Source of the DNA: Henricia sp. BOLD:AAB3569
Taxonomy: Eukaryota > Echinodermata > Asteroidea > Spinulosida > Echinasteridae
Assembly: GCA_037783545.1 (NCBI GenBank)
Contig: JBBELK010000492.1
Location: forward strand, 620,001-684,000
Reading direction: 5' to 3'
DNA: 64,000 nucleotides
Below are positions 21,881 to 31,459 of this stretch, piece after piece. A model generated the notes under the pieces. The model had not been told where the DNA came from, did no database searches, and saw nothing but the letters and a program-made list of their open reading frames with translations. A program made the position numbers and the translations under genes. The stretch's first letter is position 1. Each line of letters opens with the position of its first letter.

Positions 21881-22520
21881 TAAGTTAACATTTTGAATAT
21901 AACCTACTAAAGCTGTACTGTATAAAATAGGAAAAATGTGTGATATTTTGTGTCCTTTTTGTAATACGGAACAGGATCGGAAACCCACGGGCATTTGTTT
22001 ATTGTACGCATACCCTGCGTGGATGTATGGATGTAATGCATGGATGTATGTTGAAAGATTATTGAGACGTTTTATAGGCAACACATTGTTTTACTGAAAT
22101 GACTGCAATATAATTCTTCCAAGTACTCCGAACATAATCACGCAGTTCAAACAAAGCATGACATGTTTTTTGTTAATGGAAAAGAACAGCTTCAAGGCGG
22201 AGGTCTTCAAAGCAAATTATGTAAGAAATAGTGCCCTTTGTTTATTGAATAGGCAAAACCGAATACGCTTTTGTTTCTAAATTGATGAAGTATGATTTGA
22301 ATATGTACATCTGTGAACCTTTAACCATAAACATATTTCTTTAAAAACCACCCTCCCCCACCCTCACTCGTCTACTCCTTCCTTTTAAATGTAATATATT
22401 GTAAGTTGAATTGGTAATTATATTTATTTATGAGATTGTATTTTTGTCATATATTGTGAAATGTTGTGAGAAATTGATGTGGAATAAATAGAGCCTCGTA
22501 GCTCTACTTTCAAGGGAAAA
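21881..22520 (+). mobile_element. 3' end of a non-LTR retrotransposon (probably L1/Tx1-like)
   Basis: A broken frame contains CPFCNTEQ near 21950. A little later, in another frame, come text rich in Trp and Met and a basic stretch. This resembles the C-terminal CPxC...H...C finger plus FW motif of L1/Tx1-type ORF2. A tail follows with GGAATAAATAGAGCC (about 22481) and A/T runs. It truncates the Gypsy 3' LTR. The assignment rests on one short motif and the arrangement. Confidence 0.4.
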
Positions 22521-22952
22521 AAAATTAAATAAAAAAATTAAAATTTTTTTTTAATGTGCGGGGAAACTATGAATACGTTAGAATCGTTTCTTGTTGTCAC
22601 GGTCGCGAAAACAAACCCTATATTCACGGAAAAGCAATTTTCAAGCGTGTCTCCTTGATCAGTTGACTAGTCTATGCCAGACCGTCCCCTTAAGGCCTCA
22701 TATTTGAGACCAGTCTTAACGGGTATGGAGTCTGGCAGATTCATATCACCAATGTGTATTATAGAACTGAATCAGAGGACACAGTTGGAAATTGAATAAG
22801 GTCCAGCCTATTTGACCCGTTCCAAATGTTGTGCTTCCGTCAAGTCGAACTTCATCAAATTGATTTGTTGACATGTGAATCGGGCATTATTTTGTCCATA
22901 ACTGTGAGGTTGGTGATAAAATATTACGATAGTTAAAAGAGCATGGACTTGG
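22521..22952. other. Intron 3 sequence next to exon 3
   Basis: No repeat, RNA or coding signal recognised. Confidence 0.5.
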
Positions 22953-23026
22953 CTAATACGCCACGCCCGAAACCTCTGTGGCCAGGCCTTTCGTGTACCA
23001 AGCGAAATAATGTTGACTCAACACAC

Positions 23027-23827
23027 CTGGTAAAAAGCCTGCTATCATCATAGGAGCCACACCGAGGATACCAATCCACCCATATGCACTCGTTATCCGA
23101 TCACCTCCGAGTAGATATTTTGTCAACACGTCGTCGATGGTGAACAGGGCAGATATGGCAATCCCAAAGATGAAGGCCGAGACGGCTAATGAAGGTATAC
23201 TGTTCATCCAAGGGTCCACTACTAACGAAGCAGAAAGAATAAGGCTTGCGACGATAACTCCTGTTGAGTAGTCAACCAAACGTCTGTCAATGAATGGTGC
23301 AATGAGAACTGTCCAGATGAAGTAACCTGCGGCAGTTACGGAGACTAACAAGGTCGCTACCTGGGGTGAGATCCCTTTGGCTTGTAGGTGTGGGACGTAG
23401 AAAATCACCCAAACACTATTAGTTATGTTCACTGACATCAGACACATATAAGCCACCCAGAATTTGAATTCTAAGAGGAGTTTAAAATCTATTGCTTTTG
23501 TAACTTCGGCACACAGCGATTTTATTGATCGCTTGCTCGAGTTGTCGCATTCCGGGAAACGTGGTTGGTCTGACAAAGGGTGGTAGAGAGGTCTCTTTAA
23601 CCTAACACGGGCTGAGCTAGCAATGGGATGCAAGCAAATTCCACCGAGGAGTAGGGTCGCGCCTCTCCAACCATATGTGTCAAGAAACAGCTGCATCAAA
23701 GGTGCGAAGACCAGAAATGCAAAGGCTGTGCCCGAGTGGCTAATTCCGCAGGCGAATGTATAATGGTTGGTGAAATGACGTGCGAGTACAGACTTGTGGA
23801 GGACAGTTAGAAATCCGTTTCCCGGTC
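23027..23827 (-). CDS. MCT-like transporter (SLC16 family), coding exon 3
   Basis: Encodes residues 124-391 of a 430-residue 12-helix major facilitator of the monocarboxylate transporter type, expected in a membrane. The first bases complete the Gly of GPGNGFL, the family's glycine-rich fourth helix. Next comes CGISHSGTAFAFLVFAPLMQ and the hallmark LDTYGWRG before helix 6. A hydrophilic central loop (about residues 185-225) separates the two six-helix halves. The C-terminal half has the pair PFIDRRLVDY, where MCTs carry functional Asp/Arg residues, and SAYGW in the penultimate helices. The acceptor AG is 23829-23828 and the donor is CAG|GTGTGT at 23027/23026, phase 1. Reading past that donor gives 24 unrelated residues to a stop at 22953, which I interpret as intron. 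The substrate cannot be told from sequence. Confidence 0.88.
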
Positions 23828-23929
23828 CTGAATAATAAAGCAACAAAACAAGTAAGCAAATGTACAATGTTAAGCTCATTGATTTTCGGGGATATTTCGG
23901 CAAATGTATGTAACTTGGAAGTGTCTTAC

Positions 23930-24073
23930 CCACAAGAAAAATAATGGCCATTGAGATGTGGAATAGGCGTGTGGCCAAAGGAATCAAGAGCAAGCCAAAT
24001 CCAACCATTGATGCGCTGAGGACCAACACAGGTCTGGTGCCCAGGCGATTCTCCAGAACCACAGTGAACAGTC
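23930..24073 (-). CDS. MCT-like transporter (SLC16 family), coding exon 2
   Basis: Encodes residues 76-124: the end of the helix 2-3 loop and helix 3. The text GLFTVVLENRLGTRPVLVL matches the family loop that usually reads R-x-G-x-R-P-V. The acceptor (TTTCCAG, AG at 24075-24074) and donor (G|GTAAGA at 23930/23929) both have good consensus. The 102-bp intron after it happens to stay open, so a naive frame continues through about 34 spurious residues before GPGNGF. Removing the intron restores an uninterrupted MCT alignment with helix 3 joined directly to helix 4. Splice phase is 1 on both sides. Confidence 0.88.
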
Positions 24074-24099
24074 CTGGAAATAAATATGCGAAAGTTAAC

Positions 24100-24900
24100 A
24101 GTCAAAGATTAGGCTAATTGTACGCAACGTGTTGGAGAGATTATGTTTACTTAGGAATTTTGTTCTTTAGCGTTGTTACGTGACATCCCTTGTAATACGC
24201 CTTTCTTAATATTTATGCTGACGTCATCACTTGCGGACCAAACCGAGGCTATAGTTCCTCCGAAACGTAAACACGCACGCACGCACGCACACATCTGCAC
24301 ATATGGGTAGTTATGGGGTACTTCCGGGTTGTCTCTTTTGTTCCCTCGCACACTTCCCTTTGTCTCCCCTTTGTTCCCTTTGTCAAAATTCATCCCATAG
24401 GTAAAGCACTAGTTTTACCTTGTGAGGTACCAAGTGGACAAAGACCGACTTGTGGGGCACCATTGTTCCCTTTGTTCTTTTTTCCTTGTGGGGTACCTGG
24501 GTACCCCACAAGTGTAGGTATGTAGGATCACGATGCATGGCAGCTGTCGATGTCAACACAAGGGATCTTAGCTTAGCCCTAGGTTTTGTCGACTCGATGA
24601 TTATATCAAAAGAAGAGACACTTTGGCAAAGGATGCAGGTATTTTTCAGCGGCGTAGGTGAATGATTTAAAAGTATAGTGTTTACATCAGCATAACCTGA
24701 AGGAAAATTGTAACGAACGACATGTTTGCATAGGCGTACACTACATGCGGATTCACTCGTGTTGTGTCGTCGTATCGTGGTAAAATTTTACTGAGATGCC
24801 TGCGCTACATTTTCCTTATTATACAGCATATTAAAATCAACCACCAAAACGTGAAAGTCTGTTAAGAAATCGTAATTTTAGCGTGGAAATGTTAACAAAT
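24100..24900. other. Intron 1 sequence with short GT/TTCCCTTTG repeats
   Basis: A CGCACGCACGCACGCACAC microsatellite lies at 24271-24290. Words TTTGTTCCCTTTGT and TGTGGGGTACC recur between 24330 and 24515, including the palindrome GGGGTACCTGGGTACCCC near 24487-24504. No gene recognised. Confidence 0.5.
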
Positions 24901-24916
24901 TTCGGAAAGAATTGCG

Positions 24917-25110
24917 AAGTTGATCATGGCTTCAGACCTTGTGTGCATACTGTGCAAAACATATGAGACAGGCTTGTAACTTTCTAAGTGATTCCTCACA
25001 AAATCTTAAATTTTGGTTTTCCATCAAATCTGCACATTCCAATGCTAGATGAGTCATTTTAAAGAAAAAAATTGTGACCAACTTTCCAAATCTTATCAAG
25101 GTGACGACCC
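24917..25110. repeat. Dispersed repeat with GGCTTCAGACCTTGTGTGCA, copy A
   Basis: Shares an ordered series of words with 62750-62940: TGRCCATGGCTTCAGACCTT, CAAAACATA, TTTTCATCAAATCTG and CATTTTAAAG. It is more distantly related to 8325-8510 and its duplicate near 14865. No ends or coding content were found, so the family is unknown. Confidence 0.6.
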
Positions 25111-25539
25111 TCCCGAGTTACTCCTCCTGTTTTGGGGTGTTTTTTTTGTGGGTGGGGGGTGGGGGGAACAATACAGCCATGTGGGGAAACGCACGTAGCT
25201 GGTAGCAGAAAAGCTTGGGCTCTATTGTTCACACTTCCAATCTGATGGACAAATAGGGTAAATTTTGTCAGGAAACATGATTTTGGCAATGAAAAAGTTT
25301 TTCATTGAAAACACTTTAATTATGTCATGCTCCATTGACCCGAGTCTCAACTGGCGAAATAATATGGCAGTTTTTCCAAAGTGAAAACATCAACCTTTGT
25401 GTTTTGCCATAATAATTAGGTCTAACGTAAATGTCGACATACACTGTGTAGTCGCCAGTGAGATTACCATGCACTGTGAACAATTGCTGTAGGGTGGCGA
25501 CTTCACGGACAGCGGCGAAGCTAGGGTTCTCTCCATAGG

Positions 25540-25720
25540 GGGGCGACTGGGGGAGGGGGGGGGGGGGCCTGGACGTGTCTGAGGGAGGGCGGCCGTGTAA
25601 TACAAAACAATTTCGCAAGTTCATGCGAGCGCCGGCGTCGCTCAGCGGGGTGGGGGAGGGGGAGGGGGGGTTGGGAGGGGGGGGGGGGGGGGGGAGGGGG
25701 GAGCGGGGGGTGGTGCTGGT
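25540..25720. repeat. Two long G-tract clusters
   Basis: Nearly pure G runs of up to 18 bases at about 25542-25567 and 25647-25710, broken by single A or T. G-quadruplex potential is high. Sequencing length errors are likely here. The run begins after CAGCGGCGAAGCTAGG (25512), a word resembling one at 32776 (CAGCGGCGTAGCTATACG), which is also followed by a G run. Confidence 0.8.
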
Positions 25721-25950
25721 GCCCTCTTAACCCCCACCTAAATTTCTTTTTAAATTTTGTATACATATTACATTCACACCATCGTACTTTACACCAGAGA
25801 AACGGCACTTTATACAGTTTCGGTGGGAAAACTTTATAAATTAAACAAATTAAATTAAATTAAACATTAAGCAGTGAAAGTTCTATGGGGAAAGCCATGC
25901 CACCGTATTTTTCTCCGTTTGCCCAATTTTCAGTGGGGCGCGACTAGGGG

Positions 25951-26046
25951 CGACGACTTTTCTTGGGGGGGCGACGACTTTTCTTGGGGGGGGGGGGAGG
26001 AGGGGGGCGACGACTTTTCTTGGGGGGGGGGGGGGGGGTGGGGGGG
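25951..26046. repeat. CGACGACTTTTCTT-G(n) tandem repeat
   Basis: CGACGACTTTTCTT occurs at 25951, 25972 and 26008. Each copy is followed by a G run that grows from 7 to 12 to 17 or more bases. It is a short minisatellite with expanding homopolymer spacers. Confidence 0.85.
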
Positions 26047-26059
26047 AGTGCGCCCCAGC

Positions 26060-27035
26060 ATTTTTCTGAAAATATCTTTATGACCAATTCTGCTGAGGCA
26101 ATTTGGTATAGAGATGAGTTGGATATACTCTGCCATTTCAGGGAAAGATGTTTTGATGGACTCCTGCTGGTATTTTACATATTATTACTGGTTCTGGAGA
26201 GGACAACTTTTTAACATAAATTATGAGTACAAATTTTGAAGGCCCAAATCAGTTTTACCGCATTAATACAGGGTTGATGTTTTATGGCATATATATACAT
26301 TGGGAACATAATGTTGTCATGTGGAATTCACAAGGATTTGCTTCATTTTGATGGGCTTTGGAGAGGACATTTCACAATTTCTTTTAACAGAAAATGGCAT
26401 GGTCCACATGGTCTAACTTTTGATTGTCTCGATCAATTTTCCTGACATTCGGGATGAATGTAGCCAGGATGACATTTGTCATTGCTATCCATAATGGATA
26501 ACAGCCAATCCAACGATTTTTATTTATTTAATGTAAAAAAGAAATAATGCAAATTATCTGTGGCAGTTAATTGTTGGCTAAATTTGTGTTAAAAATTACG
26601 ATAACATTGTAGCCATTTGAGGTACGCAAATCATTTTTGTCATGTAGCCTCTCCCTATCCTGGTACATATGGCACAAACATGAACAAAAATCGGTCCAAT
26701 AGGAACGGAAACATTTGCCGTTAAAATTGAAATTTGTAAAAACAACCTTTGGTGTGAACGTGCCCTTTACGTTACACTAAAACCAGTCAACATTTTCCTT
26801 GCACTTTAGCAATGGACGTTTCAGATAGCCATTCAATGTTTAGACCCAATTACCATGACAGCTACATGTATATATCAATTGCACCCCCACTCCCCGAGTT
26901 ACTCCAGGTGGGGACTGTCACTACAAAATCCCCACTTTGAAAGATTTGTATATAGTGTTGCCTTCCCGGGTATTTGGGGTGTTACCCGGTGTGTGGGCAA
27001 TCAGTTAATAGTTAAAGGGAAATGGACTGGACACT
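26060..27035. other. Intron 1 stretch without recognised features
   Basis: AT-rich sequence with no open frame, repeat ends or RNA signal that I recognise. Confidence 0.5.
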
Positions 27036-27039
27036 TCCT

Positions 27040-28040
27040 TTGTTGACAGTCAAGGGTTGGTTTATTAACCTCACTTCATTTATTTACAAGTATACAAGTA
27101 TAGCAGTAATAGACTTAGATAATGGTAGCGTTAGATAATGGTAGCGTTAGAGTCTTCGAGCGGTTGGAATAACTCAAACAGTATTGCATAGCGACACCGG
27201 GACGACGGGCAAGTGACCGGGCGTAGGTACGGGGGAGACACGGCCAACGGCAAGGGACTGCACCGATGTCTCAAGTGTTCGTATAAGACTATACGGGTAC
27301 TAGGTTGACCAGGTTGGGTGGTGGCTCAATTCGAGGGTGCTCGCTAACGAGAGACTCGGCCGGGTGTAGCGGAACTGGACCGCTACGCCGAGTGGGACAA
27401 CCGCAAGCCACGCACGGCGAGGTGTAGCGGGGGAGAGCAGCTACGCATACGCCGAGAGAGGCAACCGCAAGCCCGGCGAGGTGTAGCAAGAGGGAACCGC
27501 TACGCCTACGCCGACAGACAACCGCAAGCCACCCACACCAAGGTCATACGAAGCACGGGCGGTTCAGTGGCCGACGTCGCACAGCACCACTGAGCCGAGT
27601 TACCAAGCAACCGCATGCTCAGCCACAGTCTTATCGAACGGGACCGCTAACCGAATACGAACTCAGTCTGATCTTTCGCACCAACCAGTTTGTCTGAGAA
27701 CGCATCAGTCTATATTCGAGATCGCCTTTACCATGGTCACCATTCGCCGCCCGGATATCGCTCGCAAAACGACACACCGAAGTGGACTTCACTTGCCTTA
27801 TTTATAGAACTTCGGGAGCTAGTAACATGAATAAATATGAGGAGAGAACCAATGGAAAGGCGCCAACGTGTCCTCTTCCCACATGGTTGGGACCAAGGCT
27901 AGCGTCATGTATTAGCCTTGTGCAAAAGGGTAATAGCTAAAATAAGAGGTCAGAGCTGAGTCAGCAATCTTCTGAAGGACTATGACTTAGCCACGCCCAA
28001 TCATGCACTCATTCAGTTATGTAACGGCATCTCGCTTTCC
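27040..28040 (-). mobile_element. Candidate solo LTR or promoter-bearing element, minus strand
   Basis: A GC-rich island in AT-rich intron. On the minus strand it has a TATA-like TATAAATAA at 27806-27799, about 700 bp of compositionally distinct sequence, and AATAAA signals at 27084-27079 and 27066-27061. This matches the U3-R-U5 logic of an LTR, and a TGTTGACAG end is possible at about 27042. I could not find a matching right end or target duplication, and no internal retroelement sequence adjoins it, so the boundaries are approximate. Confidence 0.35.
27363..27535. repeat. Three 58-59 bp tandem units with internal hairpin
   Basis: Units start at 27363, 27421 and 27480 with GGTGTAGC. Each has a GTAGC...GCTAC hairpin followed by ACGCCGA and CAACCGCAAGCC. 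Loop sequences differ between units while stem bases are mostly kept. Confidence 0.8.
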
Positions 28041-28232
28041 GGATTGGCCCTTGAATAGCGTCAATGTACCGACGGTTTGGACCGACGGTTAAGCCAATCA
28101 CAAAACCTTCCCTTATATGGCAGGTTTCTAGGCAACCCTGCCATGTTTACCGAAAACACAGCCACCTGTTTATGGGGAAAACAGAGCCGTCTTTGTTCCA
28201 CGCTGTCCACGTGTTTTGGTGTGGCAATGAGG

Positions 28233-28633
28233 CCGGTGTCACGGTCTCAGATGTTCCGCGTGCTCAGATGTTCCGATGACGTCACGGAACAGTTTAGCAC
28301 GTTGCGTGCACGATCTCAGATGTTCCGCGTGCTCACATGTCCCGGTGTAAAAGGTAAAACTGTCCCCTTGCGAATGTGTACCCGGCTTTTCATAGACGAG
28401 TGCATACAAGCATTGTAACCAGTGGCGAACGTTGGCAACGTTTGCGTATGTGGAACGCAGCCCTGTACATATGCGCGCCTACGTACATGGCGCGAATTCT
28501 GCTGATCAACTCAGCACTTCACCTAAACTGGTATAATTACGTATGCTGTGCGCATGACGTTCCGTGACGTAAGCTACCATATTTGGTCATCGGAACATCT
28601 GAGCACGCGGAACATCTGAGATCGGGACACCGG
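28233..28633. mobile_element. Foldback/MITE with CCGGTGTC ends and repeated TCAGATGTTCCG
   Basis: Left arm (28233-28280) and right arm (28583-28633) are inverted copies of CCGGTGTCNCGNTCTCAGA followed by TGTTCCGCGTGCTCAGATGT. The word TCAGATGTTCCG occurs twice within each arm, and once more with the GTGCT context near 28317. CACGTTGCG/GACGTCACGG words add further symmetry. No target duplication or transposase was resolved. Confidence 0.75.
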
Positions 28634-28889
28634 AAAGCAAGTTCTTCCCTATGCCCCAGACAATAGCCCAACTAACACAAAATAACTCACAATTGAACAC
28701 AATTTGGGATATGTAAGTGTATTCGGACACCGAATGCAATGGCAACTCCACAGTGTGTCCATACTGAAGGTTAAAGAAGGAGAGTGAAAAACCCCGACCT
28801 GATCTGGCTTTTTTAAAAATTAAAAAAAAACCGGCTATAAGGCCATAACAGAGAAAAAATCCCCGGAGAGGAAGGAAAAAATACATAAG

Positions 28890-29127
28890 AAACACTTAGC
28901 TGGTTAAATTCGAATTGTCGTTGGTTCCCCTCTCTACGCCATTTTGTTTTGGTGGTGCCCTTTATCTTCTCGGTCAGTGATTTCGTTGTTTTAGTCTGAA
29001 GCTCTACCACTTCTGATCTCGTCTGTCTCAACTTTTCGTCGAACGTCGACGCAAAAGCTGATAAAATTTCTTGAATATCAGCTTTGGTAGCTGGCGCGGA
29101 AGACGGATCGATGTCTTCGGCAAACAT
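28890..29127 (-). pseudogene. Coiled-coil ORF fragment of a retroelement-like protein
   Basis: From the ATG at 29127 the frame reads a helical, heptad-like stretch (ADIQEILSAFASTFDEKLRQ), then KWRREGNQRQFEFNQ, before losing sense at about 28897. The last motif recalls the 'G-N-x-x-Q-F-x-F-N' motif of predicted proteins linked with tyrosine-recombinase retroelements in marine invertebrates. That link is from memory and weak. It might also be a host exon, but no convincing donor follows FNQ. Confidence 0.3.
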
Positions 29128-29217
29128 TGCACGTATATGATAGATGACTATCGTTGAGACTAGTGTTAAGATTGACGGGGGAAAATGGAAGTTTAACAGC
29201 CGGCGCGAAACTGACCT

Positions 29218-29335
29218 GAATGTTGTTGTTGTTGTTGTTGTAGTAGGATAAATGGCACGTATGGCAATCAGTGTGCCCTTTGTGCCATGAACTGTTTATT
29301 GCGATGCATGACGTCAGTGTCACTAGTTCCAAGTG
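29218..29335 (-). mobile_element. Short 3'-tail copy of the I-type LINE/SINE family
   Basis: On the minus strand, TGGCACAAAGGGCAC ... TGCC ... GTGCCA (29287-29253) is followed by TTTATCCTACTACAACAACAAC. This is the same double stem and CAA tail as the intact LINE's 3' end, and similarity extends some 40 bp upstream of the stem. It is either a heavily 5'-truncated LINE or a SINE using the same tail. Confidence 0.7.
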
Positions 29336-29339
29336 CTAT

Positions 29340-30390
29340 CCAACTGAATAAATTATGCATTTGAAATAGACTCGGAAACGACGGAACGTGTGGAAAGTAA
29401 CAAAAATCACTAATCATGAACAAATGAAAATATGCATATGATTAGAGGTGGGAGGTACGCCGGCGATTTTTCAGACAAGTGCCACAAAGGGTCCCGCAAG
29501 GCCGGCCGTTTCCCAAGTGAGGGCGCAAGGCCCCCACCCGGTACTCAACCTGAATGAACCGAATAGACCTGAGCACACCCTATACCCCTGCCCCATTACG
29601 CAACCTGAACAAAGGCCATTGAAAACCACGCACCGTGAAGAAAATAAATACATTCTAATTCGCACCTGGTCGCTCAACCGAACGTATTTACATATCTCGT
29701 TGTAGCGAATTTCGTGTGGTGAAATAGAGAGTGCTTCTAAATTATAAGACTGGAAATTATCAGTAATCTAGGTTCGCAACACTAGCCACGATAGCACATG
29801 TGCTTTGTACATGATCTACAAATTAGAATATAACAATTTTTTTCTCTTTCGTTCCTCTTTTTGTTTCTCCTCCTCGGACCACAAAGTAGCAGCTATAGTG
29901 TTGCAATAAAGTACGGCATGAATCTCCGTCAGCAAAGTATTTCTGTAAGGTAAAATTTGTTGTTATTTATGGTCTTTTCCCCCAAACAAATTCCAGTGCC
30001 ACAGGATAGAAATCAATTCACCCATGCTGGCCACACACAAACCCCAGGCACAAACCCATGTTGAGCATTTACTGGTATTTACTTTTGCAGTCTCTATTGT
30101 TTTTGGCTATAATTTGCATAACAATAGTAATGTTCAGATTTGTTTTTTGTGCCAGTTTAAAATTATTCATACCCCTTACAAAATCTCAGCATTTAGGCCA
30201 TTTTTAAGTGTGATAATGTATCTGCTTTCGACATTCCAGTGATTCCTTTTTGTTGTTCAACAATTCTCCTAAGATGTTTGCATAAGATTTGCATCATTAA
30301 CATATCTATTTAATTTAATTTAAATCAAAGAATATCACTCTGCTTGTAGGCTATAAAGCGAGGGGGGTTGATGCCTTCATTCTCAGTTTC
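29340..30390. other. Intron 1 stretch; possible left part of the Tc1 element
   Basis: No coding signal. ATTATTCATAC at about 30162-30173 is inverted at about 31431-31441, suggesting that the Tc1 element's terminal repeats lie in this region and beyond 31240, but the ends could not be fixed. Confidence 0.4.
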
Positions 30391-30398
30391 TGGTCAGC

Positions 30399-31220
30399 AT
30401 GACAAAGAAAATAGAACCCAGTGAGGACTTGCGCATGGCTATTGTCAATGGCCACAAAGAAGGGAAAGACTACAAGGCCCTTTCGAAGCAGTATACAGAG
30501 TGCCAGTATCCACCATTCAAGAGGAGGAAGTACAAGGAGTTCCACACGAAACCTTAACGGGCGTGGTCGTAAGTCGAAGGCGCCACCTCGTCTGGCAAGA
30601 AAAGTGTGCCGAGAAGCCAGCAACATTAACAATCTCCGCGTCACAATGAAGGGTCTCCTAAACAGCCTTGGCGAGTCTGGGCCAAAGATATCCAGGCAGA
30701 CACTTCAGCGCACATTGCATTCGGGCGGTCTCCATGGCCGCCGACATAGAAAGACGCCACTCCTGAGGCAGAGACATCGGGAAGCACACCTGGACAAGGA
30801 TCCAAGCTTCTGGTCATCGATTCTGTGGTCAGACGAGACAAAAATAGAGCTTTTCGGGCACATCGATGTTACTTAGGCTATGTCTGGCGAAAGAAAGGGG
30901 AAGCGTACAATCCAAATAACACGGTATCAACCGTCAAGCATGGAGGTGGTAGCATCATGATGTTGGTATGCTTCTCTGCAAATGGGACTGTGAATCTCGT
31001 TAAAGTGGTTGGGATCATGAAACAGGAGCAACTACATTAAGATCATCAATGAAAACATAAAGCAGTACAGTCCGCTGAGAAACTCCAACTTGGTCAGCAT
31101 TGGACCTACCCACAGGAGTGGGCGAAAATTCCAGTGGAAAAATGCCAAAGCATTGTAAGCCGATACAGGAACCGTTTAGAGACTGTAATAAAAAACACAG
31201 GCTTTTGTATTGATTATTGA
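30399..31220 (+). pseudogene. Tc1-family transposase remnant with catalytic-core deletion
   Basis: ATG at 30399 starts MTKKIEPSEDLRMAI, the N-terminal DNA-binding region typical of Tc1. A frameshift near 30500 moves the text into the frame 30421-30876, which runs through the helix-turn-helix half to ILWSDETKIELFG, holding the first catalytic Asp. Another shift leads to STVKHGGGSIMML and SANGTV. Near 31109 the text jumps from QHWTY directly to PQEWAKIPVEKC, the C-terminal end, so the part with the second and third catalytic residues is deleted. It ends VIKNTGFCIDY. It cannot encode an active enzyme. Confidence 0.9.
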
Positions 31221-31459
31221 GAGTGACTTTATTAAGGGTATGGATAATTATGGACATGACCTTTTTTGGAAATATATCAATAAAATAACCCCAAAATAAT
31301 ATATTACAGAAAAGGTCACTTGTTATTATTTCAGTTGTTTGTCACATAGTTATCATAAGTAAGCCAGACCAAAACTCACTCATGTTTTAACATGATTCAA
31401 AATGATTTAGATGATTCAAAAATTACAAGAGTATGAATAATTGTGAGCATATCTTAGTG

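Noticed and set aside
22953-23026. C-terminus of the transporter continuing from exon 3 to a stop at 22953
   Set aside because: The 24 residues do not fit the family, whereas the CAG|GTGTGT donor plus exon 4 at 5446 restores the conserved loop and last helix.
23828-23929. 34 extra residues between helices 3 and 4 of the transporter
   Set aside because: Open by chance; good donor and acceptor define a 102-bp intron whose removal restores GPGNGF.
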